The notes: generated from the letters alone by a model not told the origin. DNA of 64,000 nt from Desulforamulus hydrothermalis Lam5 = DSM 18033 (GCF_000315365.1 NZ_CAOS01000009.1:96299-160298), one strand, 5' to 3'. Positions 34,851-42,734 are shown, counted from the stretch's first letter. Numbers and translations: made by a program.

Positions 34851-35622
34851 CCTTTGTTATTAAGCGTGACGACACTAGAACAGCCTTTTTAAGATTGATA
34901 AAGTTAATCTAGGGGAACTAAACGGGTATGACATAGGTAGTATTGGCGACCAAACTACGGTCTATGGTACTAAAGTAATATTTACGGATAAAGAGATTAT
35001 TGAAAACTATACTATATTTAATTATACGGGTGTAAAAACGACTAACTATACTGGCTGGGACGAAGCCGACTATTTATGCTATTGGGTAAACCGTAATAGT
35101 GGCACTATTTATATCAAGTTACCAAAGTCTATAGGGGATAAAACAGCAGATGCCATTAAAACATATCTCAACGGAACAACGCTAACTTATCAGTTAGCGG
35201 AACCTGTTGTTACCCCAATCCCGATACAGCCACCACTACAAATATTTGAGGGTGGGACAGTTTATGTAGAACCTGTTGGCGATCTTGCTGAGACTACATT
35301 ACCATCAGTTGAATTAACAGTACCAGTAGGCCAAGGAAATAGATACGGTATCGCTACACATGATTACCAAGCTGCTGTAGCTGATTGGGTATTAACTAGC
35401 AATGAAAGTAAATGTATGCTTTTGATGGCTACAAATGCTGGTGGGGCTGCTAACATTATTGCTCCTGATAGGCCAGGGCTGCTTTATGCAGTAAATAATA
35501 AATCAGGTCAGATTATAACAGTTAAAAAATCTGGTGGCACCGGGGCCACTGTAGCAGCCGGTAAAACAGCCATGGTCATGCACAACGGCACAGATTATAT
35601 CAAGATAACTGGGGAGGTATAA
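34847..35622 (+). pseudogene. Frameshifted tail fibre-like gene
   Basis: A GTG at 34847 starts M-T-F-V-I-K-R-D-D-T-R-T-A-F and then runs out of frame at the T run 34886-34890. In the -1 frame an open frame continues without any start codon until late, from 34879 to the stop at 35622, for about 247 codons. Adding one T in the run would fuse the two as TAFFKIDKVNLGEL. The body looks like a fibre or spike protein (YTIFNYTGVKTTNYTGW; WVNRNSGTIYIKLPKSIG; FEGGTVYVEP). The ATG at 35416 would yield only the last 68 residues. Confidence 0.75.
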
Positions 35623-35625
35623 GTT

Positions 35626-35853
35626 ATGCAAATAAAATTAAAAGCGGTCAAAATAACTCATAACGAGGACGGTACTGTATCAACAAAACTGCAGCCAGAA
35701 CTTATTGGCGGGGTTGAGGGGTCCTATACTTCTGGTGAACTGTTTATCACAGTTCCCAACGCAGAGCTGCAACCACCAACACTAACCCACGGGGCTGAAC
35801 TTGACAGCAACCTAAAGCCCTTTGTTGAAGCTGTAGAAGAACCTACTATATAA
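35626..35853 (+). CDS. Small fibre-region protein
   Basis: 75 residues, ATG after GGAGGTATAAG. Beta-rich and acidic (AVKITHNEDGTVSTKL, GELFITVPNAEL). Likely structural; no family recognised. Confidence 0.55.
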   Translation: MQIKLKAVKITHNEDGTVSTKLQPELIGGVEGSYTSGELFITVPNAELQPPTLTHGAELDSNLKPFVEAVEEPTI

Positions 35854-35897
35854 CTAACGGAGATGCGAGAGTTAGATAGCTTAGGAGGTGGTTAGAA

Positions 35898-36218
35898 TTG
35901 ATTACGCAAGAGGGCCTTGAAAAGATTGCAGCCATGATAGCCGGGCTGCAATCTCCTTTTATAGCGATTGGTGACGGGAACGGGGAGAAATTCAGAAAAG
36001 CAGTGGGTGCCGTCATTACCAGCGGCCCAGTGGTGAGGTTTAGGACTTCGCTGTCACTGTCAGAGGGAAACGGTGACCACACCTACCTGGCACTGTTCTC
36101 TGATGCCGCCAGCGGTGCCGGGACCGGGGTGAAAATTGGTCAGGTTGACCAGTTATTCAACAAAGGACAAACCCAGGTTCTAAACGTGGAATGCAAAATT
36201 ACGGTACAGGGGGTGTAG
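35898..36218 (+). CDS. Fibre-associated protein
   Basis: 106 residues, TTG after GGAGGTGG. Starts with a helix (EGLEKIAAMIAGLQ) followed by FIAIGDGNG and beta strands. The AIGDG motif is common in short proteins next to phage tail fibres. Stop overlaps the next start by one base. Confidence 0.6.
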   Translation: MITQEGLEKIAAMIAGLQSPFIAIGDGNGEKFRKAVGAVITSGPVVRFRTSLSLSEGNGDHTYLALFSDAASGAGTGVKIGQVDQLFNKGQTQVLNVECKITVQGV

Positions 36219-36952
36219 TGGTGCCTATAAACGCATTTAAGAACGGCGTAACGCCGCTGAATGAGGCAACAATGAACGCATTATTGAACCTTCAACCGTT
36301 TTCCGTGCTGTATGAAGGCACTCAAAGAGATGCGAAGACTGGTAGCGGAGTGCTCGAAAACACTCTAGCTGACTATAATTACTGCTGCCGGTTTACCGCT
36401 ACCGGTACAACCGAGGTTGCCAGGGTTGAGCTGCACCTGGACAAGGATGGCACTGGCAGTGATCTTGTTGTGCAAATTCGTTCCGGGATGAACCCCGCTG
36501 CTGGTACCGATGGAACACTACTAAAGGAAATTGTCATTCCCGCTGAGTTTATCCCGACCACAGCGGCATACATTAGCATACCGATCAATCTTTCTGGCTT
36601 AACTTCCGGTGCACAATATTGGATTGTGGTTAAAAAGGGTGGAGATGCTACCAACCACCTGGACTGGGTAGGGGAAACGACCACGGACACCAACTACCCT
36701 GCATACCGACGGGCTGGCAATAGCGGAGCATGGACAGCAACCAACGCCCTGCATTTTAGGGTGTTTAGCGGTGCATCTGGGTTACCAAGGCACGTGATAG
36801 AGGGTGTTAATGCTATAACGACTATAGAGTATAGCAGCGGTCTACCGTCTAAGCTGTATCAGTATATACCTCCATCCGATGGGCCAGCGGGTGGCGTTAG
36901 GGATGTGCTTACTATATCTTACAGCAGTGGCCTGCTGACCAAGGGGGTGTAA
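36218..36952 (+). CDS. Tail fibre with carbohydrate-binding-like beta sandwich
   Basis: 244 residues from the GTG at 36218 (an ATG at 36191 would overlap the previous gene by 28 bases). N-terminal helix NEATMNALLNLQPF is a typical trimer-forming fibre start. Residues 65-195 (ATGTTEVARVELHLDKDGTG, SGAQYWIVVKK) look like a jelly-roll lectin-type domain. The last 50 residues hold two repeats with a YSSGL core. Probable receptor-binding protein. Confidence 0.65.
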   Translation: MVPINAFKNGVTPLNEATMNALLNLQPFSVLYEGTQRDAKTGSGVLENTLADYNYCCRFTATGTTEVARVELHLDKDGTGSDLVVQIRSGMNPAAGTDGTLLKEIVIPAEFIPTTAAYISIPINLSGLTSGAQYWIVVKKGGDATNHLDWVGETTTDTNYPAYRRAGNSGAWTATNALHFRVFSGASGLPRHVIEGVNAITTIEYSSGLPSKLYQYIPPSDGPAGGVRDVLTISYSSGLLTKGV

Positions 36953-36956
36953 AACT

Positions 36957-37364
36957 GTGCTAGGTGGAGTAATTGGTACTGTTTTAGGTTGGCTGGGTTA
37001 TCAGGTAGGGCAAAGAACTGATGGTGCCAGTGCAAGCGGTAGCCTTCACGCCAAATCAACGTATATCAAAAATATTGTAGATACACTCAACGCTAGGCCA
37101 TCGAGTGCTATCAAAAGCATACAAAGAGGAATAGCCACGATGGCCTCAAACGGTACGGAAACCACAGTCACTATATCTGCTGTAAATACTGGTAAATCAT
37201 TTTTACTTTTTAGCGTTGGTGCTAACGTTCAATCTTCAGAAGGCGCAAGGACGTATTTAATAACCGGCAATATTGAATCCTCAACTACTATCAAATTTAC
37301 TAGATATGCATCTAATGCAGGTAGGGATTTAACCATAGCTTGGCAGGTCATCGAATACAACTAA
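36957..37364 (+). CDS. Tail-region protein with N-terminal hydrophobic segment
   Basis: 135 residues, GTG start. The first 18 residues (LGGVIGTVLGWLGYQVG) are hydrophobic and Gly-rich; the rest is beta-rich with Ser/Thr (TVTISAVNTGKSFLLFSVGA). Probably structural or host-interaction. Uncertain. Confidence 0.5.
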   Translation: MLGGVIGTVLGWLGYQVGQRTDGASASGSLHAKSTYIKNIVDTLNARPSSAIKSIQRGIATMASNGTETTVTISAVNTGKSFLLFSVGANVQSSEGARTYLITGNIESSTTIKFTRYASNAGRDLTIAWQVIEYN

Positions 37365-37376
37365 GGAGGTGTGCAT

Positions 37377-37664
37377 ATGTCTTATCACTACGCACAGCTT
37401 AACGAGCATGGTATCTGTGTAGCAGTATCTACCTTGGCCGGGGAGGTTGCCGCTGATAACTTAGTCCAGCTAGAAACCTACGATGAGGACAAGCTTTGGC
37501 GCAAGTATGAAAACGGCCAGTGGTCAGAGGAGAAATATGATCCTCAGTCAACAGCTCCGCTGACGGAGTTTGAGCGACTCAAACAAAAGCAGGAACTTCT
37601 GGAGCAGGGCATTGCGGAGCTGTCTATACTTATCGCCATGACTGGAGGTGGAACCGGTGTTTAA
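37377..37664 (+). CDS. Small tail-fibre assembly-like protein
   Basis: 95 residues; ATG at 37377 six bases after AAGGAGGTG. Beta N-terminus, helical C-terminus (TEFERLKQKQELLEQGIAEL). Such proteins accompany fibres in Clostridia phages. Confidence 0.6.
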   Translation: MSYHYAQLNEHGICVAVSTLAGEVAADNLVQLETYDEDKLWRKYENGQWSEEKYDPQSTAPLTEFERLKQKQELLEQGIAELSILIAMTGGGTGV

Positions 37665-37785
37665 CGAACAAAGTGCACTTGTGCAGATTTGGGTGGGGTT
37701 GGTCAGAGACGGAAAATACACCAAGGAGCAAATACCTGCTATTTCAAACCTGCGCGAAGTAGTCTTATCACTCCTGGGAGAGTGA
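37657..37785 (+). CDS. CD1375/XkdX-like small protein, copy A (42 aa)
   Basis: GTG after GGAGGTGG, overlapping the previous gene. The core QSALVQIWVGLVRDGKYT is shared with the next gene, so the two are paralogues. XkdX-like proteins lie between fibres and holins in defective and temperate Firmicute phages. Confidence 0.7.
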   Translation: MFNEQSALVQIWVGLVRDGKYTKEQIPAISNLREVVLSLLGE

Positions 37786-37823
37786 TTATTTTGTTTAAGA
37801 AACTAATCTGGAGGCTGATGAAT

Positions 37824-37976
37824 ATGTTTACTAAGGATAGTGCATTGGTTAAAATTTGGGTTAGTCTTATTCTGGCCGGGGTGTATACCTACGAGCAGTG
37901 CCCTGACTTATCTAACCTAAAAACTGTTGTCGGAGAAGTATTAGCCGAGATTGGATATCAGGTAAGTGCACAATAG
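37824..37976 (+). CDS. CD1375/XkdX-like small protein, copy B (50 aa)
   Basis: ATG nine bases after GGAGG (another ATG two codons earlier). DSALVKIWVSLILAGVYT and LSNLKTVVGEVL align with copy A, indicating a tandem duplication. Confidence 0.7.
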   Translation: MFTKDSALVKIWVSLILAGVYTYEQCPDLSNLKTVVGEVLAEIGYQVSAQ

Positions 37977-38078
37977 ACTTAAAATGTGCAGCAACAAACG
38001 CCTTATGAAGGGCGTTATTTTTATGCCCCGGGTGCCTATTTGGTGCCTGGGGCAACAGTTACCGGGAGGTGGTGGGGT

Positions 38079-38294
38079 ATGGAAGCTGAAATCATGAAAT
38101 TTGCTGCATCCCAAGGAATTTTCGCAATGCTGTTTGTGGCATTGCTTTTTTATGTCCTACGGAACAACGAGAAACGGGAAGAACGGCTTCTGACTTGTCT
38201 TAATGAACTTGGGAAGCAGTATGAAAACTTGTCAAAGGGGCTCGCTGAGGTAGGGAAAGATGTGAAAGAATTGAAAGGTAAGGTGGGAATATGA
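38079..38294 (+). CDS. UviB/BhlA-type holin
   Basis: 71 residues, ATG after GGGAGGTGG. One membrane span (GIFAMLFVALLFYVL, about 12-27), then a charged coiled coil (RNNEKREERLLTCLNELG). Typical BhlA/UviB organisation. Overlaps the second holin by ATGA. Confidence 0.85.
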   Translation: MEAEIMKFAASQGIFAMLFVALLFYVLRNNEKREERLLTCLNELGKQYENLSKGLAEVGKDVKELKGKVGI

Positions 38295-38464
38295 ATAAAT
38301 TCAAATCTCGCAAGTTCTGGATGGCAGTGGTAACTGCCTTGGTGGTAGTTTGTAATGAGGGATTGGGGCTTAACCTGCCTGAAGAAGCCATTATGACCGT
38401 GGCTGCTGTGGCCATTGGCTATATCCTCGGAGAAAGCTATGTGGATGGAAAGAAGGTATTCTAA
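38291..38464 (+). CDS. Second holin-like protein (57 aa)
   Basis: Two hydrophobic segments (about 9-21, MAVVTALVVVCNE, and 33-46, TVAAVAIGYILG) with a basic start (NKFKSRKFW) and the YVDGKKV end of small phage holins. Coupled on both sides (ATGA upstream, TAATGG downstream). Confidence 0.8.
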   Translation: MNKFKSRKFWMAVVTALVVVCNEGLGLNLPEEAIMTVAAVAIGYILGESYVDGKKVF

Positions 38465-39150
38465 TGGCTAAGAAAATAGTCTGCATCGACCCCGGCCATG
38501 GTGGCGGCGATCCAGGGGCCATAGGCAATGGCCTCCAAGAAAAAGACATCAACCTAGACATAGCAAAACGAGTAGCAGCAAAGCTACTTCAATACGAGGA
38601 TATAGAGGTAAAGCTCACCCGCGACGGTGACCAGAATGTATCCCTCCATGAGAGGGTAGTCATGGCCAACCGGCTAAACGCTGATTTCTTCCTGAGTATC
38701 CACGTAAACGCCGGGGGTGGCACAGGTTTCGAGTCGTTTGTTTACACGGGAGCTGGTGAGCACACCAGGGGCCTACGCACTATGATCCATGCAGAGATAG
38801 GCAAATGCCTCGATGCCATGGATATCTTTGACCGAGGACCAAAGCTTGCTAATTTCCAGGTGCTCCGAAATACAAAGATGCCAGCCATGCTGGTTGAGTG
38901 CCTTTTTATTGATAATCCTAAGGATGCTGCTCTGCTTAGACGGGATGATATCCTAGACGGCCTTGCCGGGGCCATTGTGGCTGGATTAGTCAGGGCATTT
39001 AGTTTGGTGCTTAAGCAACCTACCTGGGATCCACAAGCAGAGGTGCAGAAGTTAATTAATGCCGGGATAATTAACACCTCTCGTGAACACACAACCCTTG
39101 TAACCTGGGGAGAGTTTGCGACAGTGCTGAACAGAATACTAAACAAATAA
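38464..39150 (+). CDS. N-acetylmuramoyl-L-alanine amidase (endolysin)
   Basis: Amidase_3 fold, 228 residues. Zinc ligands His12 (DPGHGG), Glu26 and His80 (SIHVNA), catalytic Glu145 (LVECLF). Cuts the stem peptide from peptidoglycan for lysis. The C-terminal 45 residues (DPQAEVQKLINAGIINTSRE) resemble a single S-layer-homology-like or wall-anchoring helix pair. Confidence 0.95.
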   Translation: MAKKIVCIDPGHGGGDPGAIGNGLQEKDINLDIAKRVAAKLLQYEDIEVKLTRDGDQNVSLHERVVMANRLNADFFLSIHVNAGGGTGFESFVYTGAGEHTRGLRTMIHAEIGKCLDAMDIFDRGPKLANFQVLRNTKMPAMLVECLFIDNPKDAALLRRDDILDGLAGAIVAGLVRAFSLVLKQPTWDPQAEVQKLINAGIINTSREHTTLVTWGEFATVLNRILNK

Positions 39151-39183
39151 AGCCGGGGCTTAGTGCTCCGGCTTTATTTGTTT
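39149..39183 (+). terminator. Late operon terminator
   Basis: AAAGCCGG/CCGGCTTT stem followed by ATTTGTTTTT, immediately after the amidase stop. Confidence 0.85.
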
Positions 39184-39197
39184 TTAGGAAAAATAAA

Positions 39198-39219
39198 AAC
39201 TCCCCTTTCCGGGGGAGTT
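39198..39219 (-). terminator. Terminator of the MBL-fold cargo gene
   Basis: AACTCCCC/GGGGAGTT stem; on the minus strand followed by TTTATTTT. Convergent with the late operon terminator. Confidence 0.8.
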
Positions 39220-39225
39220 AATAAA

Positions 39226-40284
39226 TTAAGGTTTACAAACACCGCAAGGTACATAACCTTTAACCTTAGCATCGGCGGTATCTTTAAACCATACTTTGTT
39301 TCCATCCTGAATTGTTTTGGCATGGCGACAATCAGGATAATGGTATTTGTTTGATGTGCTACTACCTACATATTTCCCTGTGCTCTGTGCTGGTACTGGG
39401 GCTGCTTGCTGTACAACAGGTGATGGGATAGGTGCAACAGGTACCGGTGTGATGCCGGTCCGCTCAGTGGTCATGGAGTAGGTTTTGCCATCGGTTTTTA
39501 CCACAATAGTGCCAGATTGATCAGTGCGGTAAGCCGTAACTCCTGCCGCTTGTAGCCTTTGGAGTGTATCGATATTAGGATGCCCATAGGTGTTACCAGC
39601 ACCTACAGAGATAATACCAATCTGGGGCTTGACCTTGGCCAAGAAGTCTGCAGTGGTGGAGGAACTACTACCGTGGTGGCCAACTTTGAGTATTTCAGCG
39701 TCAAGCTCGCCATTCAAAAACATCTCCACCGGAGCCTCAGCATCCCCAGTGAATAGAAACTCAATGTCACCGGTATCCAGCCGGCACACCACTGAATAGT
39801 CATTGGTATCCTTCCAAACTTCATTCCCCGTTAATATCTGCAGGGTAGCGTTACCGAAGGTCAAAGTCTGGTAATTATCTGCCTCGTAAACTGCCTGCTC
39901 AGCTTTAGCTTTATCTTGATATAGTTTAGATATTTGGCTAGTTGCAAAATAACCGCTATCAATAACTTTTTCCACCACAAAAGCATCAAATACAACCGGT
40001 AGGCCACCGATGTGATCCTCGTGAGGGTGGGTGGCAATCAACAGTTCAATATCATCTACGCCCTGGGCCTTTAGGTAGTTGACCACCAATGGTCCATCGG
40101 CCATATTGCCGCCATCAATTAAAATATCTTGATTGCCCGGGAGCTGTATATAAATGCTGTCTGCTTGACCAACATCGATGAAGTGGACTTTGATGTCTTG
40201 TTGTGCGGGTATATCCGCAGCTAACGCCGGTGATGCGAATATCAGTAGCACCACCAAGAAAGCCATAAACAACTTATTCCTCAA
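39226..40284 (-). CDS. Secreted ComEC-like metallo-beta-lactamase fold protein (prophage cargo)
   Basis: 352 residues, TTG after GGAGGGGAT. Signal peptide (1-22, LLIFASPALA then AD). MBL-fold domain: VHFIDVGQADSIYI, ILIDGGNM, THPHEDHIGG (metal ligands), FLFTGDAEAP and KVGHHGSSSS, the ComEC/Rec2 exported-hydrolase type. A Pro-rich linker leads to a C-terminal Ada-like metal-binding module (NKYHYPDCRHA ... YVPCGVCKP). Antisense to the phage late operon with its own terminator, so a lysogenic conversion gene. Possibly an extracellular nuclease or phosphodiesterase. Confidence 0.85.
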   Translation of the reverse strand: MRNKLFMAFLVVLLIFASPALAADIPAQQDIKVHFIDVGQADSIYIQLPGNQDILIDGGNMADGPLVVNYLKAQGVDDIELLIATHPHEDHIGGLPVVFDAFVVEKVIDSGYFATSQISKLYQDKAKAEQAVYEADNYQTLTFGNATLQILTGNEVWKDTNDYSVVCRLDTGDIEFLFTGDAEAPVEMFLNGELDAEILKVGHHGSSSSTTADFLAKVKPQIGIISVGAGNTYGHPNIDTLQRLQAAGVTAYRTDQSGTIVVKTDGKTYSMTTERTGITPVPVAPIPSPVVQQAAPVPAQSTGKYVGSSTSNKYHYPDCRHAKTIQDGNKVWFKDTADAKVKGYVPCGVCKP

Positions 40285-41147
40285 ACTATCCCCTCCAGTA
40301 TTGTAAAATTTGTTTATGGCTATTCAATGGATAATTTGCAAAATCCTGCCTAAATTTGTTTTTAGTGTTAATGCGACAATCTTTTTAAAAAATAATAAAG
40401 CACCCGACTTGGGTGCTTCTTAATTTTCACCAAACTTTCACCTTTGGCTGTTCGGTTTTCACCGTATTTTCACCGACAGGTGATAAGATAGCGACAGTAA
40501 AAAACGATTGTACAAAAATAAAAAATAATATTTATGCGCATTTTACCAAGGCATTCAAGATACCTGTAAATGACTACGAACCCAGTAGTAATCAGGGTTG
40601 CAGGTCATTTGGAGTAAGTTAGTTACTGGTATTTTATTTGTATTGCGCAGCAATGAAAATAACCTTAAAACCCAGAAAAGTCAGCAATAATCAGCGTTCA
40701 GAGTTGTGTTGCCTTTTTATTAAAAATACAAAATAATAATAATGGAGAGCAAAACAAAGAAAAATAAAGCATGACAAGTATAATCAATAAAAATAAGCAA
40801 ATTTAGCAAAATACAAGAAGGAGTTTACTGACTTGTGGAGAACTTATTAACAAACAAAAACACCACCAACCTGGTGGTGTGAAAAGGTAAATAATGGCTT
40901 GCACCGTACATATGTTTGGGTGTAAAATACATGGTAAGCTTGTACTGTCTTATCAATGTTATTGTGTAGTAATTTGTCGATAATTAGTTAAGGAAGGGAG
41001 GAAACGAAAAAGAGCACTTAAGCCGCGGCAACGGTTCAAGCGCTCAAAGAAAAAGGTTTACACAATAAACCAAATATATATTATATGATTTTAAGGATTA
41101 ATTCAATAGCTAGAACGGTTTTTTATAGAAGGAGTGTTTGTTTAGCA
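40285..41147. other. Non-coding AT-rich stretch near the right prophage end
   Basis: No convincing gene. Contents: a plus-strand terminator-like hairpin AAGCACCC/GGGTGCTT (about 40397-40417); four TTTCACC repeats between 40434 and 40479; an inverted repeat with arms AAATGAC and GTCATTT (about 40569-40612); a minus-strand terminator with ACACCACC/GGTGGTGT arms (about 40860-40880). A 69-codon frame at 40413 lacks a ribosome site and overlaps these. Confidence 0.6.
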
Positions 41148-41360
41148 ATGGAAGGTTTAAAGCTGTTAACCAAACAGTACGCTGAAATATACGACACTTA
41201 TGTTGACTGCTATAACAACTTTGTTGACACCGTTGGTATTGATATCTGTCATGTGCCGATGTTAAGACAGCTGTTACAGGCAAGAGCAGAGTTAGCAGAA
41301 ATAGAACAGAAACTACGCTCTAAAGGTGTATTGGATTTATATATTATTGACCACCATTGA
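41148..41360 (+). CDS. Small helical protein at the right prophage end
   Basis: 70 residues, ATG eleven bases after AAGGAG. Helical: LKLLTKQYAEIYDTYVDCY and MLRQLLQARAELAEIEQKL. Its stop falls inside the right arm-type repeats. Size and position beside attR would fit an excision factor or lysogeny protein, but no xis motif is recognisable. Confidence 0.6.
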   Translation: MEGLKLLTKQYAEIYDTYVDCYNNFVDTVGIDICHVPMLRQLLQARAELAEIEQKLRSKGVLDLYIIDHH

Positions 41361-41378
41361 CCACCGTTTTGACCACCG
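41347..41378 (+). repeat. Candidate integrase arm-type sites (right)
   Basis: Three direct units TTGACCACC at 41347, 41357 and 41369; the last two are 12 bases apart as on the left, and the 22-bp block 41357-41378 matches 2692-2713 with one mismatch. Confidence 0.55.
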
Positions 41379-41404
41379 ACAGACATTTCATATCAAAAAA
41401 ATAA

Positions 41405-41416
41405 CCTTTTGGATAC
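41405..41416 (-). promoter_or_regulatory. Operator-like site near attR
   Basis: The minus strand reads GTATCCAAAAGG, identical to the first 12 bases of O1 at 4226. Confidence 0.55.
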
Positions 41417-41484
41417 AAAAGAAATGACTTAGAAAAGAACGTACTTAAAATTTCTTGGAATGTCTAAGGTTGCGGTTTTGCTGA

Positions 41485-41500
41485 GTTTCCTTTAGGATAC
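41485..41500 (-). promoter_or_regulatory. Operator dyad O3 next to attR
   Basis: GTTTCC-TTTA-GGATAC; on the minus strand GTATCC-TAAA-GGAAAC, matching both arms of O1. It ends 16 bases before the att core. Confidence 0.6.
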
Positions 41501-41516
41501 AGGATTTTACCCACCA

Positions 41517-41577
41517 AGGACTTAAAATCCTGCGGGTAGCGATACCCGTGCCGGTTCGACCCCGGCTCCGGGCACCA
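41517..41577 (+). repeat. attR core (61-bp direct repeat)
   Basis: The displaced 3' part of the host tRNA-Leu, identical to 2578-2638. Not a functional tRNA by itself. Confidence 0.95.
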
Positions 41578-41583
41578 TAAATC

Positions 41584-41613
41584 AAGGCATCAGGTACTTA
41601 CCTGGTGCCTTTT
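41584..41613 (+). terminator. Original tRNA-Leu terminator
   Basis: AAGGCATCAGG/CCTGGTGCCTT stem with TTTT, seven bases after the att core, where the host terminator sat before integration. Confidence 0.85.
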
Positions 41614-41618
41614 AGTTT

Positions 41619-42036
41619 GTGCGCCCGGCATGGGCGTTATCTATAGGGTGAAAGTCCCGAATGGTGAAGGTAGCAGTAGCCATAGCTTAAGACAAGGGTG
41701 TCTATCGCGAGGTAGAATCTGAAGGAAGTCGGCGGCAAACCTCTGGCCTGAGGACCACGAACTCCAGGTGAGGCTAGCGACAGTTGGATGAATCTGCAAA
41801 CCAAGATAAAGTCCTTGCTACCAAAGGCTGTCGAGAGTAAATGGAGCGGGTAGATGGAACGGGTGGTAGCAAGGGACAATATGTTCTATGCGCTATACCG
41901 GGTGGGGGCTAACAAAGGAGCAGCTGGAATATACGGAATGACGATAGAATCCCTTCGCCCATTCCTCAAAGACCCGTGGCCCTTGCTCTGCCAGCAGTGT
42001 TGTTGGATAACTGGTTGCCCAGCAAGTTGCATTTGA
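41619..42036 (+). mobile_element. Truncated group II intron with reverse transcriptase fragment
   Basis: Begins GTGCGCCC, the conserved 5' boundary type, followed by domain I-like blocks (TATAGGGTGAAAGTCCCG, GAAGGAAGTCGGCGGCAAAC). The encoded protein starts at 41854 as MERVVARDNMFYALYRVGA and NKGAAGIYGMTIESLRPFL, the usual N-terminus of intron maturase/reverse transcriptases, but stops after 60 residues; the catalytic RT domain, maturase domain and RNA domains V-VI are missing. It sits directly behind the tRNA-Leu terminator. Immobile remnant. Confidence 0.85.
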
Positions 42037-42374
42037 CTGATGGTCCTAAGATATTGACAGTGGTGTACTGCAATTAACTGACGACTTATGCAGCAATGGC
42101 AGCTAACAGGCGGTCAGTTTCGTATCGGTAAATGTTTATAAGAAAGGTTTAATGGTTGCCGGTTATTGCCATGCAAATTAAAGAATAAAAAAACAGCTAA
42201 GCCCGCATAAATGCCGTTTGGGCATTTTTTTATTTCTACATTATTTAATACACAAGGGCAAAAATTTATGTTATGCGCTGGCGCTGAAAAAACTGCATTT
42301 GGCGGGCTAATCATAGCAAAGTTAAGTTTACTGAGGCTATAATGGCTTTACAAAATATAAAAGGGGTGAGCATA
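42037..42374. other. Gap after the intron remnant
   Basis: No gene seen. Contains one clear terminator (see 42209-42231) and AT-rich sequence leading into the symporter operon. Confidence 0.5.
42209..42231 (+). terminator. Rho-independent terminator
   Basis: AAATGCC/GGCATTT stem with loop GTTTG and a T run; ends whatever remains of rightward transcription from the intron region. Confidence 0.75.
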
Positions 42375-42734
42375 GTGTCAAAATCGCTGACCATACCCCG
42401 GGCACCTGTTGTCAGCCGGGAGAAAGGTGAAAGAAAAACAGTCAGAGAAATGCATCAAGAAGGTTACTTGAAGTTTGTTATGGCGCGGCAGCTGCGGTTA
42501 AGTATATCCTTGTTCGGCGTTTTTGTATTGATTTTAACAGGATTGCCGCTGCTGAATTACTGCCTGCCGCAGTTGCTCAATTACCGTATTATGGGATTTA
42601 CTGTCAGCTGGCTGCTGCTGGGAGTGTTGTTTTACCCGATAACCTGGGTGGTGGCTTTTATATATGTAAAAAAATCATTGCAAATGGAGCAGCAAATTGT
42701 TCAGGAGGTTAAGCAAAGGGGGGGTGCAACATAA
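42375..42734 (+). CDS. DUF485-like small membrane subunit of the symporter
   Basis: 119 residues from the GTG at 42375 after AAGGGGTGAG. Cytoplasmic start with REMHQEGYLKFVMARQ, then two membrane spans (about 42-66 and 80-105). Small proteins of this kind precede sodium:solute symporters (as YjcH before ActP). Stop overlaps the symporter ATG. Confidence 0.8.
   Translation: MSKSLTIPRAPVVSREKGERKTVREMHQEGYLKFVMARQLRLSISLFGVFVLILTGLPLLNYCLPQLLNYRIMGFTVSWLLLGVLFYPITWVVAFIYVKKSLQMEQQIVQEVKQRGGAT

Larger units (their letters stand above)
2578..41577. mobile_element. Siphovirus-type prophage in tRNA-Leu (about 38.9 kb)
   Basis: Bounded by a 61-bp duplicated att core, with a tyrosine integrase next to attL. 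Modules run in standard order: lysogeny, early regulation, recombination and replication, terminase, HK97-type head, tail, fibres, lysis, cargo. The tape measure (962 residues) implies a long tail. An IS21 element (15997-18167), an IS110-family element (near 25740-27250) and a frameshifted fibre gene (34847-35622) make a fully viable phage unlikely, although excision functions look intact. Confidence 0.95.

Noticed and set aside
40413..40622. 69-codon frame in the right-end gap
   Set aside because: No Shine-Dalgarno, overlaps a terminator and TTTCACC repeats, no domain.
41854..42036. 60-aa frame as an independent gene
   Set aside because: It is only the N-terminal fragment of the group II intron protein and is covered by that feature.
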